In this document: positions 21,191-34,175 of the stretch, in pieces
How positions within the stretch are numbered: position 1 is the first letter of the stretch
Layout of the letters: each line of letters opens with the position of its first letter
Notes under the pieces: model-generated
Database searches by the model: none
Told to the model about the DNA's origin: nothing
The model's input: only the letters and a program-made list of their open reading frames with translations
Source of the DNA: Neostapfia colusana
Lineage: Eukaryota; Streptophyta; Magnoliopsida; Poales; Poaceae
Reading direction: 5' to 3'
DNA: 64,000 bases
Assembly (NCBI GenBank): GCA_030760725.1
Contig: JASWHV010000003.1
Span: 112,624,153-112,688,152, forward strand
Made by a program: the position numbers and the translations under genes

Positions 21191-22549
21191 GCTGGACTCC
21201 AAACATATTTAGTAGCCTTCTTCAGCAGCTATGTCATAGGCTTCGCAATCTTTGAGAAGTTCGGAATGAACCTCCGATAATATCCCATGATTCTGAGAAA
21301 AATTTGTACCTCGTGAACAGTTCTCGGGGACTACCAATTTGGCACTTGTGTGATCTTACTTGGGTCTACAGCGCGATGCCCTCCGCTGAGATAATATGCC
21401 CGAGAAAAGGCACTTGCACTATCCAGAATTCGCACTTGCTGAATTTCGCGTATAGTTTGTGATCCCGCAGCCATTGCAAGACTATACGCAGATGCTTCGT
21501 TTGTTCTTTCCTCCGATTTGGAATATACCAATATGTCATCGATGAAGACCATGGCAAACTTGTCCAGCTCCGGCATGAATACCGAGTTCATAAAGTACAT
21601 GAAATGAGCTGGAGCATTGGTGATGCCGAAGGACATGACCAGGTACTCATAAAGCCCGTACATTGTCGAGAAAGCCATCTTCGGAATATCCTTAGCCCGT
21701 ATCTTAATCTGATGGTACCCGGATCTTAAATCCATCTTGGAAAATATCTTTGCTTCAACCAACTGATCAAACAACATGTCAATCCGTGGCAACGGGTACT
21801 TATTCTTGATGGTTACGGCGTTTAGTGGACGACAGTCCATGCAAAGCCGCAACGTCTCATCCTTCTTTTTCAAAAAAAAATGCCGAACAGCACCATGGCG
21901 AGGAGCTCGGTCTAATAAAACCCTTCTCCAGGAGATCCGTCAACTGCGTTTTCAATTCTGCCAACTCCTTTGGCGCCATCTTGTACGGCTTTCCGGATAT
22001 TGGAATAGTTTCCGGTGCAAGTTCAATCTTGATCTCCACCTCTCTGTCGGGCAGCATCCCCGGTAAATCATTCGGGAACACATCAGGGAACTCACGTACT
22101 ATTGGAATGTCTTGCAATCTGATGGTGGTGGACTGGTATACACTTGGAAGTTTTATTTCTGGACTGTCCAGAAATAATGAGTGAGACTCGTGCACTTCTG
22201 AGTGCAGATGCATTTCTCGGAGGACAGTGTCTAAAACAGCGCCGTAGCGGGTTAACCACGGCATCCCTAAGATGAGATCGACCTTCTGTCCCTCTAAAAA
22301 TATGAGAGACGTAGGGTATACTCTACCCCCTAAGCATAATGGCACTTTTGGAACCATCATGCTTGCTGAAATTTTCCCACCCGGTGAACAAATCAAGTAA
22401 GGACTTTCGGTGGGTAGCATTTGCAAGCTGCATTTAGCAATAAAAGCTTGGCTAATGAAACTAAGCGTGGCACCTGAATCAAGTAACACTATGGCAGGAT
22501 GCTGGTGGAGTTGGAACATACCCGCAAGGATTGTCTCCCCTTCCGGCAC
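21191..22549 (-). pseudogene. Element D protease and reverse transcriptase, frameshifted
   Basis: The protease keeps its catalytic motif (IVLLDSGATLSFISQAF) and the LILGMPWLTRYG block. The linker PDVFPNDLPGMLPDREVE and the RT start RPSSSPW follow. An A-run at 21881-21889 breaks the frame exactly where the VKKKDETLRL motif is encoded. The next frame (from 21873) carries PLNAVTIKNKYPLPRIDMLF, RSGYHQIKI and the active site FIDDILVYSK, then shifts again near 21505. A third frame gives FSKCEFWIVQVPFLGHIISA down to about 21366. The region 21190-21330, between RT and RNase H, is degenerate thumb/connection sequence. The RT fold is recognisable throughout, but no single frame covers it. Confidence 0.9.
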
Positions 22550-22554
22550 GTCCT

Positions 22555-23778
22555 CTATGGTGAGTTAGTGGACGGTGCCGGGCTTAGGATTTGTCCGCCA
22601 CGCATTAATGGGGTTCCGGGGCTGATTCCTCCCCAGAAACTGTGGTGCCACTCCGCCGCCTTCCTCTCAGGACAGTTGTTGGTGAAGTGTCCTGGGGACC
22701 GTATTTGAAGCATGCGGTTGACGACTGGCCGTGCTTGGGGGACGAAATCCCAGCATGCGCTGCTGAGGTGCAAACGCACGCGGCATCGCCCGCTGCTGCT
22801 GTTGTTGCTGCAGAGGTGGTGCTGGTAATGCCGGCCAGAACACCGGTGGAGAGTATGGCCGACTGCGGAAGTGTATCGGCCACTGTGATGGCTGCCAGCG
22901 TTTACCCGATGGTGAGTGATACACCATCCGCTATTTTTGGGAAGGACCACCTACCTCTCCGCTGCTATGTGGTGCGCTTCGCTTCTTCTCCACCGCCGCT
23001 AACTCCTTTCCAGAGTCCTCCTGAACATTCGCAGCATCAATAATGTCGTTGAGGCTGTCGCGATTGAACATTGCCAGCTTGTCCTTTAGGAGCGGATTAA
23101 GCCCCTGGTAAAAGTGATCTCGCTGCTTCTCGTCGGTATCGGCATGATAGGAAGCGTAGAGTGCAAGATCGTTGAACACCCTGGATACTCCATAGCGTTC
23201 CTGCTTCCTTGCTGCAGGCAAAGAAACTCCTGCGTCTTAGTTTTCATCAAATCCGGCGGTATGTGATAGGCCCTGAAGGCCGTCCGGAACTCCACCTAGG
23301 TCATAACTCACTCGGTGGGTTATGAGGCACAGAAGTTTACCCACCGAGTGCTCACAGACTCTTGAAGCTGTTGGGACGTGAACTAAGCCTTGCGCTGCTC
23401 ACTTACTTGGAGCAGCCCAAATTTCATCTCCATCGTGCGGAGCCAGTTGTCCGCATCGAGGGGTTCATCCGCCCTTGAGAATACCGAGGGATGAGTGGCC
23501 AGAAAGTTGAAGTAGGAGCTTTGTTGGCACTCCTCACGGTCTTGACGCCTCTCTGGTCGAGACGTATTCGCAATAAGAGTTTGCAGCAACTTCGTGTGCT
23601 GCTGATGTGAACCCGCCATAGCAGCAACGATGCCGGCCAATGTAACCGTTGGCGGTGGTGGTGGTGGTTGTTGCTGTTGCAGCTGTTGCTGTCCCGAGGA
23701 ATCCTCGGGAGGCTGTTGGGAGGCATCTCCCCCCTGACTAGAACCACCAACTTCCGGGTTGGCACGAGTGCGAGTCAT
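22555..23778 (-). pseudogene. Element D gag, frameshifted
   Basis: The start is the ATG at 23776-23778 (MTRTRANPEVGGSSQGGD), 1 nt after the acceptor-like TTTTTAATTTCAG. A glutamine/proline-rich stretch near residue 35-50 (QQQLQQQQPPPPPP) is followed by capsid sequence (FLATHPSVFSRADEPLDADN, then LRTMEMKFGLLQVSEQ). Capsid continues in other frames at 23295-23086 (FRTAFRAYHIPPDLM) and 23221-22931 (FYQGLNPLLKDKLAMFN). The zinc knuckle is destroyed: the second cysteine is tyrosine (CFKYG) and the frame changes before GHFTNNCPER. Element E keeps CFKCDRRGHFANNC intact at the same place. At least three frameshifts. Confidence 0.85.
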
Positions 23779-24051
23779 TCTGAAATTAAAAACAGCTGCG
23801 ATCAGCAAATGTCATTCTCAAAATTCCATATAAAACAGTAGGTATTGAAGTGACACATGAATAAACTTGCACAACATTCATATATATTGATAAAGCATAA
23901 ACTTTATACAAGATACATTATTCTTGGATCCCCGAGAAGTCATGCTCATGTCGTCACTACCTATACACATGCTACTGTCTACACGACATGTCACCGATTA
24001 CAAAAGTTTCTACACACCACCCTCGCTGCCCTACTTGGCAACGGTAACTCA

Positions 24052-25016
24052 CTACTCGGAGTAGAACTCGACCTCCTTCGGGTCGTCCTCCTCCGCTACC
24101 TCTGCTGGTGGCTCAGGGTCCATGACCTCCTCTTTTGGCTCAGGTTCCCACATCGCCGGAATACCCAAAACCATGGGTATGGCACCTACCATCAGTTGGC
24201 CCACTACCAGAGGTATGAGGTCTTGCAATGCGTGCACCTCGTCCATGGCCTGGTTGTAGTACTCTTCCCAGCCCTGTCTCTCCTCAATGGCGTCATCATG
24301 CTCTTGAGTGATGACCTCATTTTGCTTGGTCAAGGCCTGCACTTGCTGCTGTAAAGCCGTGATGTCGACGCGGCTTTTCTTCTTCGCCTTCTTCAGACGG
24401 CGCAACTGATTGTGTTGTTCGTTCAGTCGCTTTATCGTCGGAAGGAGAACATTACGGAGTGCGCTGTGAGCACCCTCGAAATGGTATCGGCGGCTGGTGC
24501 TCTCCTTGAGCTCCACGGCAAGACGATCCGTATGGACAGCTCGGCTGTCCATCATGGTCTTTCCTGCCCTCAACTGGAGGCTGAGATTCGCCTCCGCGGG
24601 GTTGTACTTTGGGCAACTCGGATCTGTTGCCTCCAAGTACCTCTCCCTTCACACGTGGTTAGCTTGTCCTCCACCGGAACAAGCGTGTATGGAGTGCCCT
24701 CCCTCCATAGATCTCACGTGTAGTTGGCAGAAGCGCGACATGGTGTCGCGGGATGCCACTTGCCACATCTCCTCCGGTTGTCTACCTCTCACCGTGACAG
24801 TGAACGGTGCCCAACCTGGTGGCTAGGCCCTGCTGGAACATCAACATGGATGGTCCATGTTCTGTTCCCCTCCTCGCCTTTTTCCTTGGCGAGGTACTGC
24901 AGCGTTTCCACGTACCCGAAATGTTGAAGCATTAGCCTCAACAATTCCGGATAACCGCTGCATTGAGAACAGTGGGATGCCACCTACCCGTTCTCCAATT
25001 GTTTATCCGCTGTCAT
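24052..25016 (-). pseudogene. Element D ORF0, accessory protein, frameshifted
   Basis: The start is the ATG at 25014-25016 (MTADKQLENE in the family), directly after TATATTTACACAG, again acceptor-like. The N-terminal half (24983 to about 24640, with YPELLRLMLQHFGYVETLQY) loses frame near 24800. The C-terminal half is open at 24052-24636. It has a long coiled coil (LRNVLLPTIKRLNEQHNQL and ALQQQVQALTKQNEVITQEH), a basic cluster between the two coils (LRRLKKAKKKSR) and an acidic tail ending KEVEFYSE. The architecture of globular N-terminus, coiled coil, basic patch and acidic tail parallels ORF0 of A/B, although the sequences do not obviously align. Function unknown. Confidence 0.7.
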
Positions 25017-26506
25017 CTGTGTAAATATATTTGAAAAAGGTCAAATATGCATTTCAACAGTAATTTATAGAGTTATAACATTAAAGCATGTCATTGAACT
25101 CATAAAACATGGAAACACAATTCAAACTTAGAACAAATTTGATTGCTGGTCTGCTGCCCAAACTGACAGCCATGACCAGTTTCCATTTCAACCTGATTTA
25201 GACCATGCTAAAGGTAAAAAAAAGTCTGGAGCTCAACATCAAAGTTAAATCTAACTTCAATAGATTTCCAAAAAGTATTTTCTTGGCCCCATATAAGTCA
25301 TGGTTCAAAAGTTATAAGATGTAAAAGTTGATAGAATTTCTGGAGACAATTGGACATCACCTCCCTGCTTGAGTTACTGATTTGATCCAAGAATTCAAGT
25401 TAATTATTCATCGAATTTGACAAACCTTTATGTTACAAAGTTGTAACCTATCTCATGAACTTTTTAAAACTACCTCATTTTCTATTTTTGGATTTTTCTG
25501 CAGGAAGTTATGCTCAATTTACAGAGAGTTACAGAGAGTATTTGCTCTGCCCTGTTTTCTAGACAGTTTCAACTCTACTGCATTTTTCGACTGGTTAAGG
25601 GATAAAACACCTCTGGACATCAATATAAAAGTTGTAAAGATCTTCAAAATCTTTCGAGAAATGTATCATATTACCCCAACCTCGAAAGAACTCAACCTCT
25701 AACCTCTGTTTAACTTCAGCCTTATTTCAGCTGAAAACAGGGGACTCTGTCCTTAATATCCTATAAGTTGAAAACTTGTTAACTTTGAACATCCTGATTA
25801 AGGGATGAAGTTATATCAAAGTTTTAGTGCTCTGGATCAAAACCTTCAAATTTTACAATGACGTTGATCATTTAGTGGGGTGTGACATTGAAGCGTCACC
25901 AGTTCATACAGGTACTACGTTCCACATAAAGAAAAACAAATACCAGACTTAGCCGGCTTCGTTAGTTCAGTGGCACTAAACGTCTGTCGCACACGTGTGC
26001 TACTCGTCTACTGATTCATGGTTAGACTACCTGCAAATAACTCACATAATCGTCGGGCTTGGCTGCACACGGAACCCGGTCCCAATACAGTTCATACAAC
26101 AGTCCGTCATCACTCGCACGGTTGTTCTCAAGCCAATCACGCCTTGAGCTACGTGTTGACGTTGCTAACCACGTGACAGGGTCTCCCAAACTTGCCCGTA
26201 GCACGTTAGGGAAGGGTCTTGCTCAAATACCCCAAATGACATGAAGAGTCGTAGAGGATACTAAAGCTGGTCGGGTTACCTGCCACACGTGAGGCTCCAC
26301 CTTTTAGCTTGTGCACACTGGTGGACAACACTAACATGCACCCCCAAGACATATGATGTCCCGAGATGCATGATTTTCCGACATAAGCAAATAGGTCAGT
26401 ATTGGCACTTTCTATACACTAATAACATCCTTATATGGGCTACTAACCCATTCCTCACCGAGTTTTTGAAAAAGATGACCTTTTTAGTGCGTTAAACTTC
26501 AAGCGA
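25017..26506 (-). other. Element D 5' leader between primer site and ORF0
   Basis: About 1.5 kb with no convincing ORF; short open frames here do not match any family motif. The proximal part (25017-25910) is clearly homologous to the element E leader at 62412-63262. Confidence 0.7.
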
Positions 26507-26518
26507 GCTCTGATACCA
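26507..26518 (-). other. Primer binding site, element D
   Basis: Reverse complement TGGTATCAGAGC (initiator tRNA-Met), 3 nt from the 5' LTR at 26522. It confirms that this LTR belongs to D's internal region. Confidence 0.9.
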
Positions 26519-26521
26519 CGC

Positions 26522-29500
26522 TGACAGGGCCTCACGGCCTCGACAAGCCATGATCACGCTGAGGGGTGTTGCGTTGCACAGCATCGGATAACACACATAA
26601 AAGGTACAAAGCGGAAGCAAAGTTTTATTACATAAAAGAGTTTATGAACATGTTTACAACAAAATATGTTCAATCCACAATCACAGGCGTAGACTACGCA
26701 TAGAGTTCACGTTCAGCCCATGAACATGTCCCCTCTAGCACACATGCACACTAACACGGTGGCGTGAACGACTCCCATTTGAGGGGTTGCCCTCTTGGGG
26801 ATCTGTCTCCTCCTCGGGAGTCTCCTCCTCACAACACCCTGCAAAAGCTTCAAACACAAGCAGTGAGCACGATGGCTCAGCAAGACTCACCCGTCTTTCC
26901 TATACATGAAACTTCTACATGCTGGATTATGTGTAAGTGGGAATATAAGATGCAAATGACTCGCCTAAATAGTTGAACCTTACTTTCAAGTTTTAGCAGC
27001 AAGTTGTGGAGAACCGCACGCTAAGGCACATAAGAGATCCACAATCAAACAAGAAACACATTTATCTCATGTGCTTTGCCCAAGGTTGAAAAGGACTTTA
27101 ATTAGCTCTAAACTACAACGTCATTAACAATCAAGGTATAGCTTTCAATCAACAACTTTTACATGACTCTAGCCTGTTCTTTCTATGTCACGGTACAGTG
27201 GACAAGTGGTACTCACTGACTGTGAGGGACGGCGATTATAATCAATTTACACCTGTAGGGTTACCCAAATAACCCGTCACGTACGCCCGTACTCAATGTT
27301 GCCTACAGAAACCATCACGGACGTCGTACGCAACCACCTTTCATCCGTCAGCCAAATGTTGAGCCGATCCAATTGTCCTCTGAACGACCAGCTATGCCTC
27401 AACACCCAGCTACCCGAGTTACATCGGTTTCCCGGTTCCCATATATCTGGTAAGTCTTCGGTACTGTTCTAGCTTGTTCAATAGGCCCCCACACGGCTCG
27501 GTCCTCAATCGACACAAGCGGAGCTATGGCACCCAGACCCCAAAGTCCGGCTGCCCTTACTCTCCGCTCTGTCTCATTTTTTTCTTGCCATGTGTTCCAT
27601 TTGCTATCTTTACCCGAGTAGTGTGCCTCTAGCCTATTCTCGCGAGCAGTTCCAACTACTCGACTTGTACCGAATCCTACACTATCTTAGCATTGCAGTA
27701 GCTAATCGAGGTTTAAAAACCTAAGCCCAAACCAGGGTTTTCTTGGCTATGCATTTGGGTTTTCAAACAAGACTCTAATGCATAAAGGAAGTGGAACCGG
27801 AGGTTGCCTTGCTGCTGTTGGTTGTAGGCTATCTGTTCCTCCGGAGTTATGAAGCCTAAGACTTCTGGCTCCTCCTCAACCTTAGCGACTACACAAGATA
27901 AATATATGTATATGTCAATTTGAATGCATTTGAATTTGGAGTTGAATTTGTTAAGACCATAAGTACTGCTAGACAGGCCCAATGACTCTGAAATTTTTAC
28001 TGTGGTTTGGATACAACCTAAACAGAGAATTGGCTAAGTTTCATTAGCAGCAAAACTCATTTGAGCTCTCCACAAATAAATGTGTAATTGGACTTAATTG
28101 GATTTCTTAGGTTGTTCTAGAGATTTTCATGGAGCAAGCCATGACTTTCTGAAAACTAGATTTTCAGAGGGTTCTAATGGAGTTGGTTTCACCTAATTTG
28201 AGGATTCCTAGCAAAAGATATGAGCTAAACAAGTCCAGGGAAATTCTGAAAAATGTTTCTGGACCATTTTCATTTTCTCTGGAACAGTTTCATTAATCAC
28301 ACCATTAGGTAGATCAAATTAGGTCAAATGGATCTCAAATATTTATGGTAGCTCATGGATATTATGATGAACATTCTGGACAAATTTCAGAATATTCCAC
28401 TAAGGGGTTCTCCAGTTAAAATTCTAAACAGTTTAATTTTTGGAGAATTAATTCTTGACAAATATGGATTTTCATAAAGTGAAACTTAATTTATTGGAAA
28501 TAACTCAGAGATCTGAATTGAACAAAATTTGGTTCACTTAATTTGGAGTTTCCTAGCCAAAGTTATGTGGGTTTGAAGTTTGAACTAAAAACTGAAAATC
28601 AGGGAAAAGTTTAAATGGCTGACAGCCGGGCCCACCACACAGGTCGTCTTCAACCTCCCGCCGGCGCCCGAGCGCGCGACGAACAGAGGCTGTGGCATGG
28701 TCCGTTCTCTGGCTACGGTGGACTATTTTCAGTTATCTTTCGCGCTACACGCTCCTCAGACCAAGCCCCTAGCGGCCGGACAAGGTTGTGCAGCATGCCC
28801 TAGCCGGAAAACCAGTCGTCATCGACGGCGGCGATTGGTGGTGCGGCGCCGATGATGACCAACGTGTCCCATGCTTCTCTCGATGCCCAAAGTGGCCGTA
28901 CAACACCGCTGGAGCTTGAGGAAGGTGATGGTGTACTCAAACCACGCGGAAAACGAGCGGAGCTATAAGCTCAACGGTGACCCGAGCCATTTCGGCCGGC
29001 GGCGGCGAGTTTGCGTTGCTCAGCCTGTTGGATGGATGTCTCTTCGTGGTTTTTGGTCAGGGTGGTCATGAGAGACCCTAGTTGCTCTAGCTCGACCAGC
29101 TTTGGGCATGATCAACCATGCGATATGAATTTTGAGTTCTTGTGGGCTTCGGTTATATCCGGCTTTCCTCAGAAAACCTAAAATTCCGGCTAGCCATTGC
29201 TAAGAGAGAGCTAGGGAGTGCGCTGGAAGCTACTAGACCTCGATGCTAACCTCAGAGACCAGTTGGCTGTGCCGGGAAGCTTGGAGCTGCCTGGGCGACG
29301 GTGTCAAGTCGGAGGCGCTTCGGGATGAACAGGGCAGTGGAAAATCAGCTCGGAAAAGCTCGAGGAAAGCTGATCACGAGCAGCTGAGGGCTGTAGCACG
29401 TCGAGTGAAGGTCGGCGGTGCCATTTATGGCCACAGCTCGCGGTGGAAGGGACGGGTTTGGCCGGTCGACGGCGAGGTGGTGAGTCTCGGGTGTGCGGCG

Positions 29501-30336
29501 GCTCTCTTCGGGTTTTCAGCGTGAGAAGGCATCGGGACAGTGGCGAAATGGCCTTGTGATGCCCGGGACTCGATGATAACGCACTGGGAATGTCAGTTGG
29601 CAGCTGGAATCGCCGAGCCGGAGGTGGCAGCAGCGATCAGCGCCGTGGCGTCCGCGTGAGCGCGCGCAAGAACCGAGCCCCAAGTGTTTCAGTCGGTTTG
29701 CTTACTTGCGAGGCTGACAAGAGGGCCCCACTCCCAATTTTAACCTTTAAAATTCAATTTCCTCACTACTCAAAACAGTAGAGACCTTCCTACCCTTGGT
29801 TATTTGATCATTCACCCAAATTTGTATTTGGTTTGTAAAGTGATCAAATTGTGGAATTTGGTTTGATTGAATTTGCAGCACATGTGAACTGAAATTCAAA
29901 TTTGATTTAAATTTAGCCAAATTAGCTCATGTCAAGATCAACTCCAAATGTAGTGAAAATTGGTGTGTGAGCTCAAAAAATGTGCTGAATGTGAATATGA
30001 ATCCCACTTTTGAATTTATGGGATGAAAAGAGTTTGAATTTGAATTTAAGTTCAAACTAGCCTCTTTCTATTTATACCGAAGAATACCTCAAAAGGTTTT
30101 GGATTTGGGTGAAACTTGGCATGAGCATCCCTAGAAAGGTTTAGAAGTTTTTCTTATGCTCAGCCTATATATGATGCATGTGGGAAGTACCACTGCTGCA
30201 TTTTGTGAGTTTATCATCTAATGACTATGTTGATGGTGTTTACTTGCTCTTCAAATGTGTTCATAAGTTTTCCTCAAATGAGGTGTGTGTAGTGTGATGA
30301 ACACTTTGAATGTGTGCAAAAACATAGGCCCTTACA
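26522..30336 (-). repeat. Shared LTR: 5' LTR of D and 3' LTR of E
   Basis: 3,815 bp. On its left it abuts D's primer site; on its right it abuts a polypurine tract and pol C-terminus (E). It is therefore used by two internal regions. It contains a GC-rich leader on the minus strand and no gene; open frames such as 28615-28803 are GC-rich shadows. Confidence 0.9.
30069..30077 (-). promoter_or_regulatory. TATA box of the D/E family LTR
   Basis: Minus strand GGTATAAATAG, about 260 bp into the LTR. It is degraded in the other copies (TATAATAAG near 18890-18900, TATAATTAG near 55135). Confidence 0.65.
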
Positions 30337-30338
30337 TT

Positions 30339-30352
30339 CCCCCCCTTAAAAG
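30339..30352 (-). other. Polypurine tract, element E
   Basis: In element orientation CTTTTAAGGGGGGG, adjoining the LTR at 30336. Confidence 0.8.
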
Positions 30353-30403
30353 AATCTCATCCCGAGATTAAAAGGTGAAAATGAGAGAGAGGACGGTGGA
30401 AAA

Positions 30404-30678
30404 TTACCGTAGGTGCGACATTAAAATGTCGGGGTAGTTAGCGCGAAGAAAGCCTTCGCTCTCCCATGTCGCTTCATCTATGGAGTGATTACTCCATAGA
30501 ACTTTGTAGAACCACAACGTCCAGTTGAGTGTGGTTCGGGCCTTCTCATCAATTATCTGCACCTGTTCCTCCCGATAAGTGAGATCCATTTTCAGTTCTT
30601 TGATATCCTCCAGGAGAACGGTAGTTGATAGCTTAAGACTCTTTCTCAGCTGAGAAATGTGAAAGACGTCGTGCACAC
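30404..30678 (-). pseudogene. Element E chromodomain-like C-terminus (separated by B)
   Basis: The final approximately 90 codons of E's polyprotein, from VHDVFHISQLRKSLKLSTT through QIIDEKARTTLNWTLWFYK and DEATWESEGFLRANYP to a stop at 30404. The upstream codon is cut by element B. Joining 30678 to 43402 restores the FGVHDVF reading with B and one CACAC copy removed. Unlike D, E keeps a stop codon before the LTR. The ASN-TRP substitution in TLNWTL (TRNRTL in D) suggests decay. Confidence 0.85.
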
Positions 30679-33600
30679 TGTCACACCCGGTTTTTCCGAA
30701 GAAACAACCAAGTGAATATCACATGTATGCCAGGATCATTTTCTCATACATGTGATGACAAATAGTGAAGCATCATTTATTACAAGCCAGGTGTCGAATA
30801 TAAATAAGTCTTACATCGCAAATGTCTCAATGGACACTAATGCTTCATCACAAGTAAATAACTAGCAGCGGAATATTATTCTTTAGGGCTCCATCACAGG
30901 CGTTGCCCGGGGGTCTTCATGAACCTAAAAACCTTCCTCGGGTCCAAAGTCTTGGTCATTATACACCACCTCATTATCTTGACCTGAGCAGCAATATAAA
31001 CCAACAAATATGCAAGGTTGAGTACCAATGGTACTCAGCAAGTGTGGGAAAATTATATCATGCATGGCTAGAACAAGGAGAGGTTGAACTCATGGTTAAA
31101 GCACTACGCAATTAATACCTATCACCTTAGCTTATTAAGCACCTACATTACTACACAGGTGAAATGATCCAAATCTCCCATCCCATCATCATAAACCAAT
31201 AACCATAATCATCATTTCCAATGTTAAGCTCCCCGCTTAACTTCCAAAACCATCAATTCTCTAATCATGAATAAGTCCAGGCCGCTCTTAACCGTGAGCA
31301 CGGCTGTCAAGACAGTTTTGACTCTGCAGAGTTTGTACCACTGTACCCACAAGTAGTGATTTCATCCCCCGTTGCCGGGTGGACTAAAAGAACCTCCATT
31401 ATGCCAGTGGCTACGATCCACATTCACACTTCCCAGGTGTGTGGCCAAGAGATCACTACGAAGCCTTTACAAAGGGATTCCCGACGAGCGTGGGCCCACT
31501 AAGGTTTCACCCCTAACAGCATACAAGAGGCTCCAACCCCGCTGCAGTGGCCCCCTCTTGAGCCTTGCGGTTCATATGGTAGTCCAGCTGACACCAACTC
31601 CCCGCACCATCCAACACACCCATACTACGCCGGGGATACACCTAATTAATTGGCTAAGCTGCCCCATCTCAGCATGTGGTTGGCACTGTAAAGCCGGGTT
31701 ACATGCTCCATGAACCGGTCCTTAGGATCCAGGCAAGTACTAAACACAAACCCAAGTCTCGTGCACCCAGCACACAACCAAAACATCCAACTTGCCTTGA
31801 TCCCTACCTCTACATAACTCACAATATCTCATTCAAGAGTATGGTAATATAAACTGATGATTTCATATCCCAAATATCCCATTCTAAGCATGGCTAAGCA
31901 TATGCATGTGTATAAATGACATGACAAAATAAATCCCAACCCAAGCTTCAAGGAAACAAGGTAATGCAATTCTAGGGAAACTTCCTAGCATGGGTTTCAT
32001 GTTTAACTTGACAATGCAAATAATTCTATCTACACATCCTAGCATAGGATCAAAGTGGTCAAGGACACTTGCCTCCTTCTTGCTGCTCTTGAAATGGGTA
32101 GTCCTGATCTTGGAAACTGATAGCTTGCTCTTGAACAGGTTCTACTTCATACCATCACACATAGCAAAAGAAAAACAACAATCATAAGACATAGTTCACA
32201 CTTCTACTTCTTTCAAACCACACATTCACATTTATGAAAGTTTCTTTACCATTTTAGGTGTTGTGGATACTCTATGTGTGTTGATTTGGGGCTTGCATAC
32301 ATTTTCATTTACATGTGTAGGATTCCTACTTTGGTGTTCATATTTATACTCACATACTATATATATATACATGTATATATGTGTGTTTCAGTTTTAAATA
32401 AATTCCTTATATATTAAACTACCAAGTATGTATGAAAAGTATTTTTCTTCTCCATATGTGCCTTCATAATTTCTATCAACCCTAAACTGAATTCTTTGTA
32501 CTTTAGAAACTCCATTTATCATTTACTAGTTTCTATATTTTCAGATTTATATTCTTATGCATAATTGTGCATTTTATTATTAAATTAGTAATACACACTA
32601 CCTAAACAGATTAGGTTCTGGTCCTAAATAATTTAAGATCATATTTTGACCTTGGCTTCTGATGTATACTATTTCATAATTATTTTCCCTATTTTTCTTT
32701 AACTATTCTTTACTTAAAAATGTGTCCCTATACTATTAAATGTGAATAATAGATGAAACAGATTTATTTTAGCCCAAAAATATATTTTTATCTCACTCCA
32801 AAGTTTTCTAAGTACTGAGAAAGTTTTTAATATTTTTGACAATTATGTTTGTCCCCCTTTTTAATATTTAAACACTAGTTACATATTCAATTTTCTAAAT
32901 TAAATACTAAACAGGGCTAAAATAATGAATTCACCCCATTACAGGGTCTATAATATTATTTTCATAATTTCCAGGGGTCTAGCTACACTTTTCAGAGGTG
33001 TTTTTCTTAATTTCTATTAAGTCCAGGGGCTAAAACTGATTTTTAAATGAATTTACATGATTTTCTGGAGTTCCAGGGGCTAGATCTGAAGTTTCCGGGG
33101 CTAGCTCTCAATTCCAGAGAACCCCAGGGGGTAGCACGTAAGAATTCCAGTCTTTATAACGCGGGGCTGACGTGGACCGTCTGATTTTAAACCGACGGCT
33201 GAGATTATAACATCGAACCGGTACGCGGGGTTTTAAAGTCTACCGTGCGATTTAAAATAAACGGCGCACAAGCGGCCACGTCGCTCTGATCGAGCGCGGG
33301 CGGCGCTGCCGGCGGCGCACGGCGGCGGGAAGCGGCGATCTCGCCGGAAACTTTCGGACCCTCGAGAATTCTGCCTAGAACTGTGATCTTATGGCCTAGA
33401 TCGGTAGAGGGGAGGTCAGGGATCTCACCTCGGGGGTTTTCTCGAGCTCGGGGGTCCTGGAAAGTGCTCGGCGGCGAGGTCCGAGACAAAACCACGGCGA
33501 AGCTCGTCGGAGCTGGATTTGCACCGTAAGTCTTCGGGTTTTCTGCACCTGCAAAGTTCCCCGGAGGCGGTGGATCAAGACCAACGAGTTAGATCAGAGT

Positions 33601-34130
33601 TTCCGAGCTTAGATCGGCCAGAATTCACCGGCGAAGTCTCGGTGCTCACCGGAGTGAAAATCGGCGATCGCGTGAGAAAAACTGATCGGATCGGTTGTTT
33701 TTATAGCCGGGGGAGGGCGGTGGTTCTGTTGTGATCGAGTTAGAGTCCTCAGGTTCCAGAATTCGGCTGCGGGACGCGGTTTCCCGATCGGTTGCGATCG
33801 CGCGCGCGCGGGGAGAAGTCCGGGGTCGCGGGGTTAGGGATGACAGGCGGGTCCCACATGTCAGCGAGGGGCAGCGCGGCGCGCGCGGGGGCGGGCTGCG
33901 CGGGGGTTAGCTGGGCCGGCTGGGGTTTCGGCCCACTGGCCAGTTTTTTTCCGGTTTTCCTTTTTCTTTTTCCATTTCTTTTCTGTTTTGAGTCTAATTT
34001 GAATTCCAGTTTGAATTTGAATTTTTGCAAAACATGCAACACGTCCAAAAATTTCTAAATCCCCCTCTGAACATGGTTTATGGTTCTAAATCCAAAATTT
34101 GAATCTTGACTAAAAATTTGGGGTGTTACA
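30679..34130 (-). repeat. Element B 3' LTR
   Basis: 3,452 bp. Differences from the 5' LTR seen by eye: near 32628 (G/C), near 33358 (C/T), near 33679 (A/G), and a 7- versus 8-T run near 33947. TATA at 33699-33705 on the minus strand. Confidence 0.95.
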
Positions 34131-34136
34131 GCTCTA

Positions 34137-34149
34137 CCCCCCTTAAAAG
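34137..34149 (-). other. Polypurine tract, element B
   Basis: In element orientation CTTTTAAGGGGGG, followed by TAGAGC and the 3' LTR. Confidence 0.85.
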
Positions 34150-34175
34150 AAATCTCGTCCTCGAGATTGGTGTTT

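Larger units (their letters stand above)
16116..30336 (-). mobile_element. Element D: old Ty3/gypsy chromovirus, second family, sharing its 5' LTR with element E
   Basis: A minus-strand element with LTRs at 16116-19151 (3') and 26522-30336 (5'). LTR ends in element orientation are TGTAAGGGCC and GGCCCTGTCA. The internal region has primer site, ORF0, gag, protease-RT-RNase H, integrase, chromodomain-like tail and polypurine tract in order. The left flank is GTAAA (16111-16115). On the right, the 5' LTR runs straight into another polypurine tract and pol C-terminus (element E), so no matching duplication exists there. All coding regions are broken by frameshifts. The family is distinct from A/B in LTR and protein sequence, but both end in the same kind of chromodomain-like module. 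Confidence 0.9.

Noticed and set aside
25430..25702. 90-codon plus-strand ORF in element D leader
   Set aside because: Antisense to the element, not open in the homologous E leader at about 62830-63050.
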